Origin: Holophagae bacterium | Lineage (GTDB): Bacteria; Acidobacteriota; Holophagae; Acanthopleuribacterales; Acanthopleuribacteraceae | Length of the DNA stretch: 64,000 nucleotides | Direction: 5' to 3' | NCBI GenBank assembly: GCA_030429565.1 | Contig: JAUIFE010000003.1 | Span: forward strand, 310,001-374,000 | In this document: positions 30,281 to 39,900 of the stretch, in pieces | Layout of the letters: the number at the start of each line of letters is the position of its first letter | Numbering within the stretch: position 1 is the first letter of the stretch | Notes under the pieces: model-generated | Databases searched by the model: none | What the model was told of the DNA's origin: nothing | What the model saw: only the letters and a program-made list of their open reading frames with translations | Position numbers and translations under genes: made by a program

Positions 30281-31582
30281 CTACCGTTTCATCGACCATT
30301 TGTAGGTCGCTTGGGCGTACCAGAACGAGGCATCCTGGTCGCGTCCGCGTGCTTCCACGTAGTCGCCCACTTGGAAGAGGCTGTAACCCAGCAGCATCTG
30401 GATTTTTTTGTCGAGGAGCGGGAAGGTCAAGGTGAGGTCGATTTCGTCACCGGCGTGATCTTGGCCCAGTTCTGAATCTGGGAAATACAGGCGGCCCAGG
30501 CCTGCGTTGTACCAAAAATCGCCGCGTGCTTCATTGATTTCAAAGCGGTGCAGCGCCACGCGCCACTTGGCGCCGGGGAAGGCTTGACCACTAAAAATTA
30601 ACTCGAGGTTGGTCATGTTCTGCCAGCCGAAGAAATCGATAAACCCGTAATAGGCGTGGTTGAGTGGATAGAAGTTGTCGAAGGTTTGGTGGTCCTCGTC
30701 AAAAGCATTGTCATCGCCGGAAGCGCTCAGGTACCCAAAGGCGATGGTTTTGAAGAAGGGCACTTCGGTTTGGTACTGCGCCAGCACGGCGTAGGCCGAC
30801 GCTTGGTGGTCACCGTCATTCCATTCGCCGAACTGGAGGTGACCTTGGGCGTCGATGGACAGTTTGTTGAATTTCTTGACGAGGCGACCGCCCAAGTTGG
30901 ATACGGCATCGTTGAACTCATCGTTGGCGCGATGCAAAAAAAAGATTTCATAGCGGCCGTCTTCAATGGCCAGCGGATCGCTGAACATCATTCCGTAAAA
31001 GGCACTGTCAAAATAACGATTACCGGTATTTTCCCAATCGTTGGGATCATTGGGATTTACCGTCACCGGTTTCGACGCCCACACATCAAACTGACGTTCG
31101 TCTTTGCCACCGTAAGTGTAGCGGACCGCGTCCCAAACACGGGCCGTGTTGACCCACTCCAACGAGGCGACCATGCGTTTGTCGGCGAGGTTGAATTTCT
31201 GGCGACCGATTTTGACCTTTCCTTGGCCCGTTTTGAACACCACATAGGCTTGGTGAATGTCTAGTTGGTCGGCAAAGATGTTCGGTACCGCGTCTTCGTT
31301 GACTGGTGGGATGCCGTTGCGATCTTCTTCATAAATGCGTGCGTCTTGAAGTTCGACGAAGACGTGGCTACTCGCCGAAAAGTTGAACCGTCCGTTGAGG
31401 CGCAACCGCGACAGCAAATAAGACTGATCGCCGCTGTTAAAGTTGAAATCCTGTTTGTCTTCCCAACGCAAACCCAAGCTGAGACCGAGCTGGTAGCGAT
31501 CACTTTGTTGCGCCAAGAGATTTTCGTGAAAGCAAAAGCAGAGCAGAAGCAGAGCAGTAAGGGAACGAAGCCGATACGTCAT
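30281..31582 (-). CDS. Alginate-export-family outer-membrane porin
   Basis: 433 residues from ATG 31582, chosen because GGAGG lies 10 bases upstream and a signal peptide follows directly (LTALLLLCFCFHENLLAQQ). The mature protein is a run of amphipathic beta-strands typical of the alginate export/porin family (PF13372 type). Indicators: LGLRWEDKQDFNF near the start; LSRLRLNGRFNFSASSHVFV; ADQLDIHQAYVVFKTGQGKV followed by IGRQKFNLADKRMV; and a final strand FWYAQATYKWSM. It should form a monomeric outer-membrane channel for an anionic or oligosaccharide solute. No alginate-biosynthesis genes are nearby, so the substrate is open. It is divergent from the large fusion gene at 32047. Confidence 0.85.
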   Translation of the reverse strand: MTYRLRSLTALLLLCFCFHENLLAQQSDRYQLGLSLGLRWEDKQDFNFNSGDQSYLLSRLRLNGRFNFSASSHVFVELQDARIYEEDRNGIPPVNEDAVPNIFADQLDIHQAYVVFKTGQGKVKIGRQKFNLADKRMVASLEWVNTARVWDAVRYTYGGKDERQFDVWASKPVTVNPNDPNDWENTGNRYFDSAFYGMMFSDPLAIEDGRYEIFFLHRANDEFNDAVSNLGGRLVKKFNKLSIDAQGHLQFGEWNDGDHQASAYAVLAQYQTEVPFFKTIAFGYLSASGDDNAFDEDHQTFDNFYPLNHAYYGFIDFFGWQNMTNLELIFSGQAFPGAKWRVALHRFEINEARGDFWYNAGLGRLYFPDSELGQDHAGDEIDLTLTFPLLDKKIQMLLGYSLFQVGDYVEARGRDQDASFWYAQATYKWSMKR

Positions 31583-32046
31583 GGCAAAAAACCTCCAAAA
31601 GCGCATTCTCATCAGACCCGTTACACAGATGCCAAACACCCACCGAAGCCGGCGAGGAAGGACAAAGAGGTCAAATGGAACAAGCTGCGTGCAGCTATTG
31701 GTGGGTGATAGGTTGTCTGGTTTTTGAGTCACCTTCATTTTAAACCAAAACAGGGTGTCGTATGTGAATGATGTTGGCCAAAGATCTGACCTGAAATGGT
31801 TTGGCACACGAGGCGGTGTAACTTGTCCATCAAACGCTTCGGACCAAGCGGTTTCGGCTCAGGTGTATGGCGCGAATGGATGGCAAGGCGCACCCGCACG
31901 CGGGTCAGGTTGGGCCGACGGGTGCTTGCGCTGCGTCTCGGGTAAGCCGCGTCGAGGATCGGCTTACCCGAGCTTGCGATTTGCGTGCCGCCGAGGCGTG
32001 CTCATGCTACACTGCGCCGAACTATCTTTTGCGGGAAGAACCACTT
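31583..32046. other. Divergent intergenic region with structured leader
   Basis: About 460 bases between the porin gene and the kinase-M23-aminotransferase gene. The right half contains nested inverted repeats (31890-31972) and a possible -10 (TACACT at 32008). Open frames crossing the region have no RBS or recognisable domain. Confidence 0.5.
31937..31972 (+). promoter_or_regulatory. Perfect 12-bp inverted repeat upstream of fusion gene
   Basis: CTCGGGTAAGCC at 31937-31948 is repeated as its exact complement at 31961-31972 around a 12-base spacer, 75 bases before ATG 32047. A second inverted repeat, GCACCCG with CGGGTGC, lies just upstream at 31890-31925. No gene upstream on this strand needs a terminator, so a leader RNA structure or protein operator is likely. 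Confidence 0.5.
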
Positions 32047-35000
32047 ATGTCAGCCACCACGCCGCCTTTTACCCTTGCCGACGCCGAACGTTTCGCCGCC
32101 GATCATTTCGGTTTGACCGGTCGGGCTGAAGCCCTCGACAGCTATGCCGATCAAAACTTCAAACTGACCTGCGCCGACGCGACCTACGTGCTTAAAATTG
32201 CCAACCGCACGCAGAACGCCGATGCATTGATTTTTCAAAGCGACCTCTTGCAGTATTTAGCGCGTTGCTTGCCCGACATGGTTTTGCCGCGCCTGTATGG
32301 CGATGACGAGGGGCGCACCGTGGTTCCCGTGGTCGACGAAGCCGGTGCCACTTATCTCATGCGTTGCGTGTCCTATGTGCCAGGACAGGTTTTGGCTGAA
32401 TGTAAGCAACTGCCGCGTGATGTTTTGGGCGATCTGGGACGTTTCTTCGGGCGTTTGAACCGCGCCACAGAAGGTTTTCGCCACCCGCATATGGTGCGTG
32501 ACGACGCGTGGGATCTTGCCAACGGCGCCACCGTTTGCCGCGATTTATGCGACGGCCTGGAAGCCTCGGAGCGCGGCTTAGTTACCGCCGTGCTCGAGCG
32601 GTATGAGCAGCAGGTACGCCCGCATCTGCCCGCGTTGCGTCGTGCTGTGATTCACAATGACGGTAACGACTACAACATTTTGGTCGATGGTGGCCGTATT
32701 AGCGGTTTAATCGATTTCGGTGACGCGATTTTTTCCCACACCATCAATGAACTCGCGATTGTGTGTACTTATGCCGTACTGGGTGAAGCGCAACCCTTGC
32801 ACAGCGCCGCGCGGATTGTCGCCGGCTATCACGGCGTTTACCCGCTCACCGAATTGGAACTGTCGCTGGTGTTCGACTTGATCCAACTGCGCATGGCGAC
32901 CAGCTTGTGCCATGCCGCGCGTGCCATGCAGGCCGACCCCGATAATGCCTATTTGGGCGTGCATGCGCAGCCGATTCGCGCCGCGCTTGCAAAACTCGCC
33001 GACGTTCATTCGGGTTTTGCGACCTGTGTGTTTCGCGCCGCCTGCGGTCTGGATCCCAGCCCTTTGGCCACGCGGGTGACGGCCTTCCTGCAGCGACAAA
33101 GCCAGGTTGCGTCCGTGCTCGATGCGGCCCTGTTGGCGCGCGGTACCGTCACCTTCGACCTGACGCGCGGCGGCGCCGATTACGGCACCGCCGCGCAACG
33201 CGCTTCGACCGAATCCTTTACCGCCTTTCTTTTCGAAAAATTGACCGCCGCCGACGTCGCCGTTGGCTTGGGTCGTTACAACGAGGATCGCGATCTCTAC
33301 TGCGATCCGGGTTATGACTTGGCCGACTGTGAGCGACGTTCGGTTCACCTCGGCATTGATCTGTACGCGGCGGCGGGTACCACGGTCTATGCACCTTTGG
33401 CCGGTGTGGTTCACGCCGTGGCCGACAACAACGCCGCCGGCGATTACGGGCCGACGCTGATTCTGCGCCACGAAACCGACACCGGCGATTCTTTTTACAC
33501 GCTTTACGGCCATCTGGGTCGCGGCTGCTTAACCGAACGCCGCGTTGGCGAAAGCATTGCGGCGGGCGCCGCCTTGGCGGTGCTGGGCGACATTCACGAA
33601 AACGGTTCCTGGCCGCCGCACCTCCATTTCCAAATGATGGTCGACTTGTTCGGTTGGGTTGGCGATTACCCCGGTATTGCCCGTTACCACGAGCGCCGTC
33701 TGTGGCTGAGCTTGGTGCCCGATCCCAACGTGATTTTGCGGCTGCCCACACTTGGTGGAGGGGGTCGTGCCGATCGCCAAGCGCTGCAACGCAAGCGCGG
33801 GCAGGTGTTGGCGCCCAATTTCAGCCTGAGCTACCGCGAGCCGTTGCACATCGTGCGCGGTGAAGGTTGTTACCTCTTCGATGCCGACGGCCGTGCCTAC
33901 CTCGACATGGTCAACAATGTGTGCCACGTTGGTCACTGTCACCCCCATGTGGTTGCTGCCGCGCAAAAACAATTGGCGTTGCTCAACACCAACACCCGTT
34001 ACCTGCACGAAAACATTCTGACCTATGCCGAGCGCTTGACCGCCACCATGCCGGGTGATCTTTCCGTGTGTTTTTTCACCTGTACCGGCTCGGAAGCCAA
34101 CGATTTAGCCTTGCGCTTGGCGCGGACCGCCACCGGCCGACGCGACATCCTCTGCCTCGACGCCGCCTACCACGGGCACACCCAAGCGCTCATTGAAATC
34201 AGTCCCTACAAATACGAAGGACGCGGTGGTTTTGACGCGCCGGCTTCCACGTTTAAATTGCCGATGCCCGACGTGTATCGCGGTCCCTACAAACGCGGCG
34301 AGGCTGATTTGGGGGCGCGATACGCCGCCGCCGTGCAGCCGTTGCTGGCGCAGATGTCGCAAGGGCCGGCGGCCGTAATCGCCGAATCGCTGTTGGGTTG
34401 TGGCGGCCAAATCGTGCTGCCCGACGGCTACTTGACCGAGCTCTATCGTTGGGTACGCGCCGCCGGCGGCGTTTGTATTGCCGACGAAGTCCAGGTCGGG
34501 TTCGGCCGAGTCGGCAACGCTATGTGGGGTTTCCAAACCCAAGGCGTGGTGCCGGATATCGTCACCTTGGGCAAACCCATCGGTAACGGGTTCCCGATGG
34601 CGGCCGTCATCACCACGCCCGCCATCGCCGCCGCATTTCACAACGGCATGGAGTACTTCAACACCTTCGGCGGCAATCCCGTGAGCTGTGCCGTCGGTGC
34701 GGCCGTGCTCGACGTGATTGAGCAGGAACACCTGCAGCAGCATGCGCTGCAAGTGGGCGATTATCTCAAGCAGGGTTTGTCGGCCTTGCAGCAACGGCAC
34801 GCGCTCATTGGCGACGTGCGTGGCTTGGGTTTGTTCCTCGGCGTGGAACTGGTGCGCGACCGCACCACTTTGACCCCGGCCGACCGCGAAGCGAGCGACA
34901 TCGTCGAAGCCATGAAACAACGCGGCGTGTTGCTCAGCGTTGACGGCCCGCTTTACAACGTGTTGAAAATCAAACCCCCGCTGGTGTTCAGCCGCGACGA

Positions 35001-35052
35001 CGCCGACTTGGCATTGACCGCGTTGGACGAGGTTTTGGCCCAGCTCGGCTAA
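32047..35052 (+). CDS. APH-type kinase / M23 peptidase-like / class III aminotransferase-like fusion
   Basis: 1001 residues from ATG 32047. The N-terminal 350 or so form an APH-fold small-molecule kinase: VIHNDGNDYNILV (catalytic loop, HND in place of HGD) and LIDFGD. The middle (about 420-560) is an M23 metallopeptidase-like domain with H434xxxD438 (HLGIDLYA), LYGHLG, and HLHF (H525, H527), so the zinc ligands appear intact. The C-terminal 400 residues form a class III PLP enzyme, with cofactor Lys843 in LGKPIGNGFPMAAV and CIADEVQVGFGRVG. The kinase and PLP parts resemble hydroxylysine kinase and the AGXT2L ammoniophospholyases that act on phosphohydroxylysine or phosphoethanolamine, so kinase-then-phospholyase catabolism of an amino alcohol is the best inference. 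The M23 part may capture or release a cell-wall-derived substrate. The stop overlaps the convergent MarR-GNAT stop. Confidence 0.9.
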   Translation: MSATTPPFTLADAERFAADHFGLTGRAEALDSYADQNFKLTCADATYVLKIANRTQNADALIFQSDLLQYLARCLPDMVLPRLYGDDEGRTVVPVVDEAGATYLMRCVSYVPGQVLAECKQLPRDVLGDLGRFFGRLNRATEGFRHPHMVRDDAWDLANGATVCRDLCDGLEASERGLVTAVLERYEQQVRPHLPALRRAVIHNDGNDYNILVDGGRISGLIDFGDAIFSHTINELAIVCTYAVLGEAQPLHSAARIVAGYHGVYPLTELELSLVFDLIQLRMATSLCHAARAMQADPDNAYLGVHAQPIRAALAKLADVHSGFATCVFRAACGLDPSPLATRVTAFLQRQSQVASVLDAALLARGTVTFDLTRGGADYGTAAQRASTESFTAFLFEKLTAADVAVGLGRYNEDRDLYCDPGYDLADCERRSVHLGIDLYAAAGTTVYAPLAGVVHAVADNNAAGDYGPTLILRHETDTGDSFYTLYGHLGRGCLTERRVGESIAAGAALAVLGDIHENGSWPPHLHFQMMVDLFGWVGDYPGIARYHERRLWLSLVPDPNVILRLPTLGGGGRADRQALQRKRGQVLAPNFSLSYREPLHIVRGEGCYLFDADGRAYLDMVNNVCHVGHCHPHVVAAAQKQLALLNTNTRYLHENILTYAERLTATMPGDLSVCFFTCTGSEANDLALRLARTATGRRDILCLDAAYHGHTQALIEISPYKYEGRGGFDAPASTFKLPMPDVYRGPYKRGEADLGARYAAAVQPLLAQMSQGPAAVIAESLLGCGGQIVLPDGYLTELYRWVRAAGGVCIADEVQVGFGRVGNAMWGFQTQGVVPDIVTLGKPIGNGFPMAAVITTPAIAAAFHNGMEYFNTFGGNPVSCAVGAAVLDVIEQEHLQQHALQVGDYLKQGLSALQQRHALIGDVRGLGLFLGVELVRDRTTLTPADREASDIVEAMKQRGVLLSVDGPLYNVLKIKPPLVFSRDDADLALTALDEVLAQLG

Positions 35053-36005
35053 GCCAAAGCCATGGCCATGCGCAAGTTACAGCGTGCGAAATGGGTATCG
35101 GGATCCAGGGGGACCGTTTGAAAGCCGAGCTTGCGGTAAAGGTTCACCGCCGCCGTTAGTTTGCAATTGGTTTCCAGGTAAAGCGTGTCGAGTTGGCGAC
35201 GGCGCGCTTCCTCAACCAGGGCGCGCCCCAACTTTTCGCCAATACTGAAACCACGGGCGGCCGGGCGCACGCCCATTTTGATCATTTCATAGTCGCCGTG
35301 ATCGTTGCGGTGCAGGGCGACCGTGCCCAGGATTTCGCCGCTTTCGCGATGGCGTGCAAACCAAATTTGACCGCCTCGAGCGATAATTTCCGTTTCCGGG
35401 TTCTGCAACACCTTGCGGTCCTCGTCTTCCATTTCGAAATAGGCTTCGACCCATTCGGCGTTAATTTCGTAAAACATGTCTCGGTAGGCTGGATCGTAGG
35501 GAATGATCTCAATCGCCTGACTGCGGCGTTTCTTATGGATATCGCGAAAGCGCTGGTGGAAACTCTTTTGATCCAAGGCCGCTTCGGTTTGTTCAAGCAC
35601 CTGAATCCAGTTGACCTCGGCCTCGGCGACCAATTCACTGATGGCGGCTTCGATATCCTGCCAGATCGGTTGAATGGTGGTGACCAACTTTTGACCGTGA
35701 TCGCTAAGCGCCAGTACGCGTCGGCGCTTGTCGTTGTCGTCCTTCTTGGAAACCACCAAACCTTGTTGGCTGAGTTCGCCGGCGACCTTGTTGACCATGG
35801 GATGGGAAACGCCGAGGTGGTTGGCAATTTGGGTCACGGGCGCGGATCCGTGATGGGCTAGGTAATAAAAGGTGGGAAACCATTTGGGCTGGAAATTGAC
35901 GTGCACGTCTTGATAAATAGCGGTGCCGTCGGCCATGAGTTTGGCGGCGAGACGTTTAATGCGGGACCCCAGGGCGAGGTGCCCTAAATCACGGATAAGA
36001 TCCAT
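35049..36005 (-). CDS. MarR-GNAT fusion regulator/acetyltransferase
   Basis: 318 residues from ATG 36005 (AAGGAG 6 bases upstream). The N-terminal 150 residues form a MarR-type winged helix: YLAHHGSAPVTQIANHLGVS, then HPMVNKVAGELSQQGLVV with the wing KKDDNDKRRRVLALSDHG. The C-terminal part (about 165-318) is a GNAT N-acetyltransferase with IWFARHRESGEILGTVALHR, the acetyl-CoA loop GVRPAARGFSIGEKLGRALV, and LYLETNCKLTAAVNLYRKLG. The stop codons of this gene and the convergent fusion gene overlap by three bases. A perfect 10-bp inverted repeat 19 bases upstream of the start is a likely autoregulatory operator. Probably a regulator whose acetyltransferase modifies a small molecule or protein; the substrate is unknown. 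Confidence 0.92.
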   Translation of the reverse strand: MDLIRDLGHLALGSRIKRLAAKLMADGTAIYQDVHVNFQPKWFPTFYYLAHHGSAPVTQIANHLGVSHPMVNKVAGELSQQGLVVSKKDDNDKRRRVLALSDHGQKLVTTIQPIWQDIEAAISELVAEAEVNWIQVLEQTEAALDQKSFHQRFRDIHKKRRSQAIEIIPYDPAYRDMFYEINAEWVEAYFEMEDEDRKVLQNPETEIIARGGQIWFARHRESGEILGTVALHRNDHGDYEMIKMGVRPAARGFSIGEKLGRALVEEARRRQLDTLYLETNCKLTAAVNLYRKLGFQTVPLDPDTHFARCNLRMAMALA

Positions 36006-36023
36006 CACAGGCTCCTTGTGTAG

Positions 36024-36051
36024 ATGATTACGTAACCAGTAACGTAATCAT
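36024..36051 (-). promoter_or_regulatory. Probable MarR operator
   Basis: ATGATTACGT at 36024-36033 and its exact complement ACGTAATCAT at 36042-36051 flank an 8-base spacer in the leader of the MarR-GNAT gene. MarR dimers bind such sites, so autoregulation is likely. AT-rich sequence just upstream fits a promoter. Confidence 0.7.
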
Positions 36052-36174
36052 TATTTATATTCTCGATCGTCACCATGCAAGCAAAATCTTCGCCGGCTAC
36101 GCTGTTTTTTTTCCGCTGATTCGCATCGCTTCGCTTAGAATGCCCTGATTCATTTCGGTCGGGGAGGGCGCGCC

Positions 36175-36372
36175 GTGCAGCGAGCGATTATGGGGTTTCA
36201 CCGCGATGAAGAAGGGCACTGGGTTGCTGAGCTGAGTTGTGGTCACGGGCGCCACGTCCGTCACCGCCCGCCGATGGAACAGCGGCCTTGGGTCGAAGAG
36301 GAAGCGGGTCGGCGCGCCATGTTGGGGCGCGAACTGCGCTGTCAGCGTTGTATCGACGGTGAGCCGATATAG
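36175..36372 (+). CDS. DUF3565 family small protein
   Basis: 65 residues, from GTG 36175 with GGGGAGGG upstream. The sequence fits the DUF3565 family: MQRAIMGFHRDEEGHWVAEL, then SCGHGRHVRHRPP, then RPWVEEEAGR and a final RCQRC. Conserved Cys and His (CGHGRHVRH and the terminal CxxC) suggest metal binding. The family is short and of unknown function, usually encoded alone. It lies divergent from the MarR-GNAT gene. Confidence 0.88.
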   Translation: MQRAIMGFHRDEEGHWVAELSCGHGRHVRHRPPMEQRPWVEEEAGRRAMLGRELRCQRCIDGEPI

Positions 36373-36994
36373 CGCCGCCGATGAAACGGAAATCGGCATC
36401 AGTTTGACCTTTGTCACAGGTCAGAGTGACGGATTCTAGCCGCATCTAAAGGTGACAGCTTGTTGTGTTTCTTCTGCTTTGTCGCCGACCGCGGCCTGTT
36501 GAGTTTTTGGCGGCGCCAACTTTTTTAATTTGCCGCGACGGCGGCTTTTGGGCCTGCATCCAGCATTGGGCTCGCCCTTAGGCCGGCTTGGGTTTTCGAC
36601 GCCGAAGCGGCTTGACGATACTGTTGACTCGATAAAAAATCGCGGTCGCCAACCCGCTAACTTTTTTATTTCCCGAGAGGCGGCACAGAACTTGTTCCCC
36701 TTGCCGGCAACCCCCGAGTTCTCGCTCGGTGGTGTGTCGTATTCACGCCGGTGACGGTGGCCATGCGTGGGTTTTTCCACATTTGGTTCATCGTCGCATA
36801 GAGCGACACCCATCGAGCATCGCGACTCGGGTTTGCGTTGTGGCAAGGCGGCGGTTGTCTGCTTCCGGCCAAACATGCCTCGGCCTTGGCGACGAGACCC
36901 TGTGTCGCGCCGTCGGGCACCGTTGTCTTGCCGCCACGTGCGCCTCCGGGCAATAAGCATTTCTCGCACTTCACGCCATTGAGGTTCTTTATTT
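36373..36994. other. Intergenic region upstream of subtilisin-LRR gene
   Basis: About 620 bases. GC-rich and stop-poor; overlapping open frames on both strands have no domain or good RBS. No terminator, tRNA or repeat array was recognised. Confidence 0.45.
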
Positions 36995-39900
36995 ATGAAG
37001 CGAATATCCTGCTATCTTCTCGTTTCCATGCAAGTCCTGTGTTTTTGGTTTGCTTCCATGACCCATCACGCTCTTGCTGCGTCACCCCAGGACACCAACC
37101 AACCACCTTCCCTTTATCGCCCTTTCGATACCCAGGCCGCCGGGACGCTAAGCGCGCAACCCTCGGCGCCAAAACGCCGCACCACGACCGTGCAAGACCT
37201 GCTTGCCGGCCGGCAAACCGCGACCCAGGCGACCCTGCCCGAGGAACACCGCTGGATTATGGTGATTGAACCGGGCACACGCGCCAAACAACGCGCCGAC
37301 GCCGCCAAAGCGCTAACGGAAGCCGGCGCTGTCGTGCGCGACCAATTTACCGACCGCGGCGGCCGCATCGTCGCGCTGGTCGAACCCGGTCCCAGCCGCG
37401 ACATCAGTGCCGCCAAACAGGTGCTCGCCGCCAAAACCGCCGGCGCGGTGACCTTGGTCAAAGCCAACACGTACCACTTATACCAAACGTCGTCTGATCC
37501 ACTGTATCCGCGCCAGTACGGCCTCAAAAACAACCTGACCTCGGTGGAATTCGACGGTCCGCCCCCGCAAGCCGGTGCCGATATCGACATCGAACGCGCT
37601 TGGCAAACAACGGTTGGCAGCCACGAGGTGGTTGTTGCCGTTGTGGATTCGGGTGTTGATTTAGAACACCCCGATCTGCAAGCCAATCTGTGGGTGAACG
37701 CCGGTGAAATTGCCGACAACGGGCTCGACGACGATGGCAACGGCTGGGTTGACGACGTGCACGGCTACGATTTTGCCGCCGACTACACCAGTGAAGACGC
37801 CAATCCCGACGATGAAACCGGCCACGGGACCCATGTCGCCGGCATTATTGGCGCCGCCGCCGGCAACGGGCTCGGTGGTCGCGGTGTGAACCAGAACGTG
37901 TCGATCATGGCGGTTAAGGTGTTTTCCGATACCGGTTACACCACTGATTACCACCTCGCCAAAGGTGTCCATTACGCCGTTGCCAACGGTGCCGATATTA
38001 TTAACGCCAGTTGGGGCGGTAATTCGCCCAGTGAAGTTCTAGAACAGGCATTGCTCGATGCCGGCGAGGCCGGCGTGTTGATTGCCATTGCCGCCGGCAA
38101 TGAAAGCCAACATATCGGCAACGGCATTCAATTCCTCGACGCATATCCCGCCGCCTACCAAATGGAAAACACGATTACCGTGGCCGCCACCGACGGCGCC
38201 GACGCCCTCGCGAGCTACAGTAACTTTGGCCGCAACAACGTGCATCTGGCCGCACCCGGCTCGACCATTTACAGCACTTTTCCGCCGGTACGCGTGGTGA
38301 TGGCCGAGGACTTCGAAACCGTTGCGCCGGGTGAATTACCCGCCGACTTTGGCGCCGGCGACGGCGTGTGGCAGGTGGCCGACGACGGTCACGGCCCGAC
38401 TGGGAACCACGCTTTGCGTGCCTCCGGCAGTCAAGCGGCGATCCTGTCCCTGCCAACCGTCACCTTGCCCGAACCCGGTGATGCCGACTTGGTGGCTGAG
38501 AACCTGCTGATTCACATGAGTGTGATGGGTGATTTTGGCGCCGGTGGCAGCTTTATTTGGGAAATGCGCCAAGGGCAAGATCAAGCTTGGCAACCGGTGA
38601 TTCGCTATGATGCCGGCGCTGTGCCGTATCACGAACGCGCCTACTACAATTTCCAGTTCCCCGTGTTTTTGAGCCGAAGCGAACGCCGCATGGAGATGCG
38701 TTTCAAATACGAACCCGCCGCCGGTGACAACACAAGTTTTGGCATTGAAGTGGACAACTTGGTGGTTTATTCACCCACCGCGGCCGTTGATCCCGCCGCC
38801 GATTACCGCCACGCTTACCAACCACTGAGCGGCACTTCGATGGCGGCGCCTTTTGTGGCCGGTGTAGCGGCGTTGTTGTTGGCCGATAACCCCGACCTGA
38901 GTCCGGCCGCCCTGAAAATGCACCTGATCGCAAGCGGCGACGAAGTGCAAGGTTTGGTCGGTTTGGTCGGTAGCAGCCGCCGTCTCGACGCCGGTAAGGC
39001 GCTTAACGCCGAAGGCGGTTTGGCGTTGCTGAGTGACTTGGCCGGTGAAACCGTGCGTTTGGGTGAGCAGTATCCTTTGGTTTGGCGCAACTTCACCGAT
39101 CCCGATGGCGCCACCGAGCTGGTGCTGTTGCAGAACGGGGCGGTTGTGGCCGAAACCGCCCAAAACCTGACCCGCAGCGGCGGCTTGGTGAACTGGCCCG
39201 TGCCCGAGGTGGCGCCGGGCAACTACCAAATAGTGTTGCGTGCCGGCGAGCAACAATCGACGCCGCTGGACCTGACGATTCACCCGGCGCAGGAAGTAAA
39301 CGTGCCCGATGCGGCCTTGCGCGCTTGGCTGGGTGGCACTTTTGACGTCAACGGCGATAACCGATTGGTGACTCAGGAGCTCGACACCTTCCAGGGTTAC
39401 CTGCGCGTACCGTCGCGCAACATTAAAGACTACACCGGTTTAGAGCATTTTCGTGGCGTGCGCACGCTGCAACTCAACTACAACCGCGCTGTGAACGTAC
39501 CCGATTACAGCGGCTTCCAACACTTGCAAACTTTGGTGCTTTCCGGCGCACGGGTGACCAGCTTGCCCGCTTTGCCGGCTTCGCTGACCACGCTGCAATT
39601 GGAGAACATGCCGGTTGAGGTTTTGCCCGCGCTGCCCGCGACGCTTAACGTCCTTTCCCTCGAGAACCTGCGCATTCGCGAATTGCCGCCCTTGCCACGT
39701 GACGAAATGCGTTACGTCGGCTTGTCGCATCTGCCGCTGGAACGCCTGGAAGCGCTGCCCGCCACGCTCGACGATTTGGGCCTGTTCAACATGCCTTTGA
39801 CGTTTCTCGGTTCGTTTCCCGAGCGGGTTTCGTTCGAAACCGTGTTGCTCAACTTATCCCTGCGCAACTTGCCCACCTTCACCGGCAACTACGCGATGGT

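Noticed and set aside
34105-34920. 271-codon antisense frame opposite the aminotransferase domain
   Set aside because: The sense strand has intact PLP-enzyme motifs.
36436-36969. 177-codon minus-strand frame upstream of the subtilisin gene
   Set aside because: No RBS or domain, with competing frames on the other strand.
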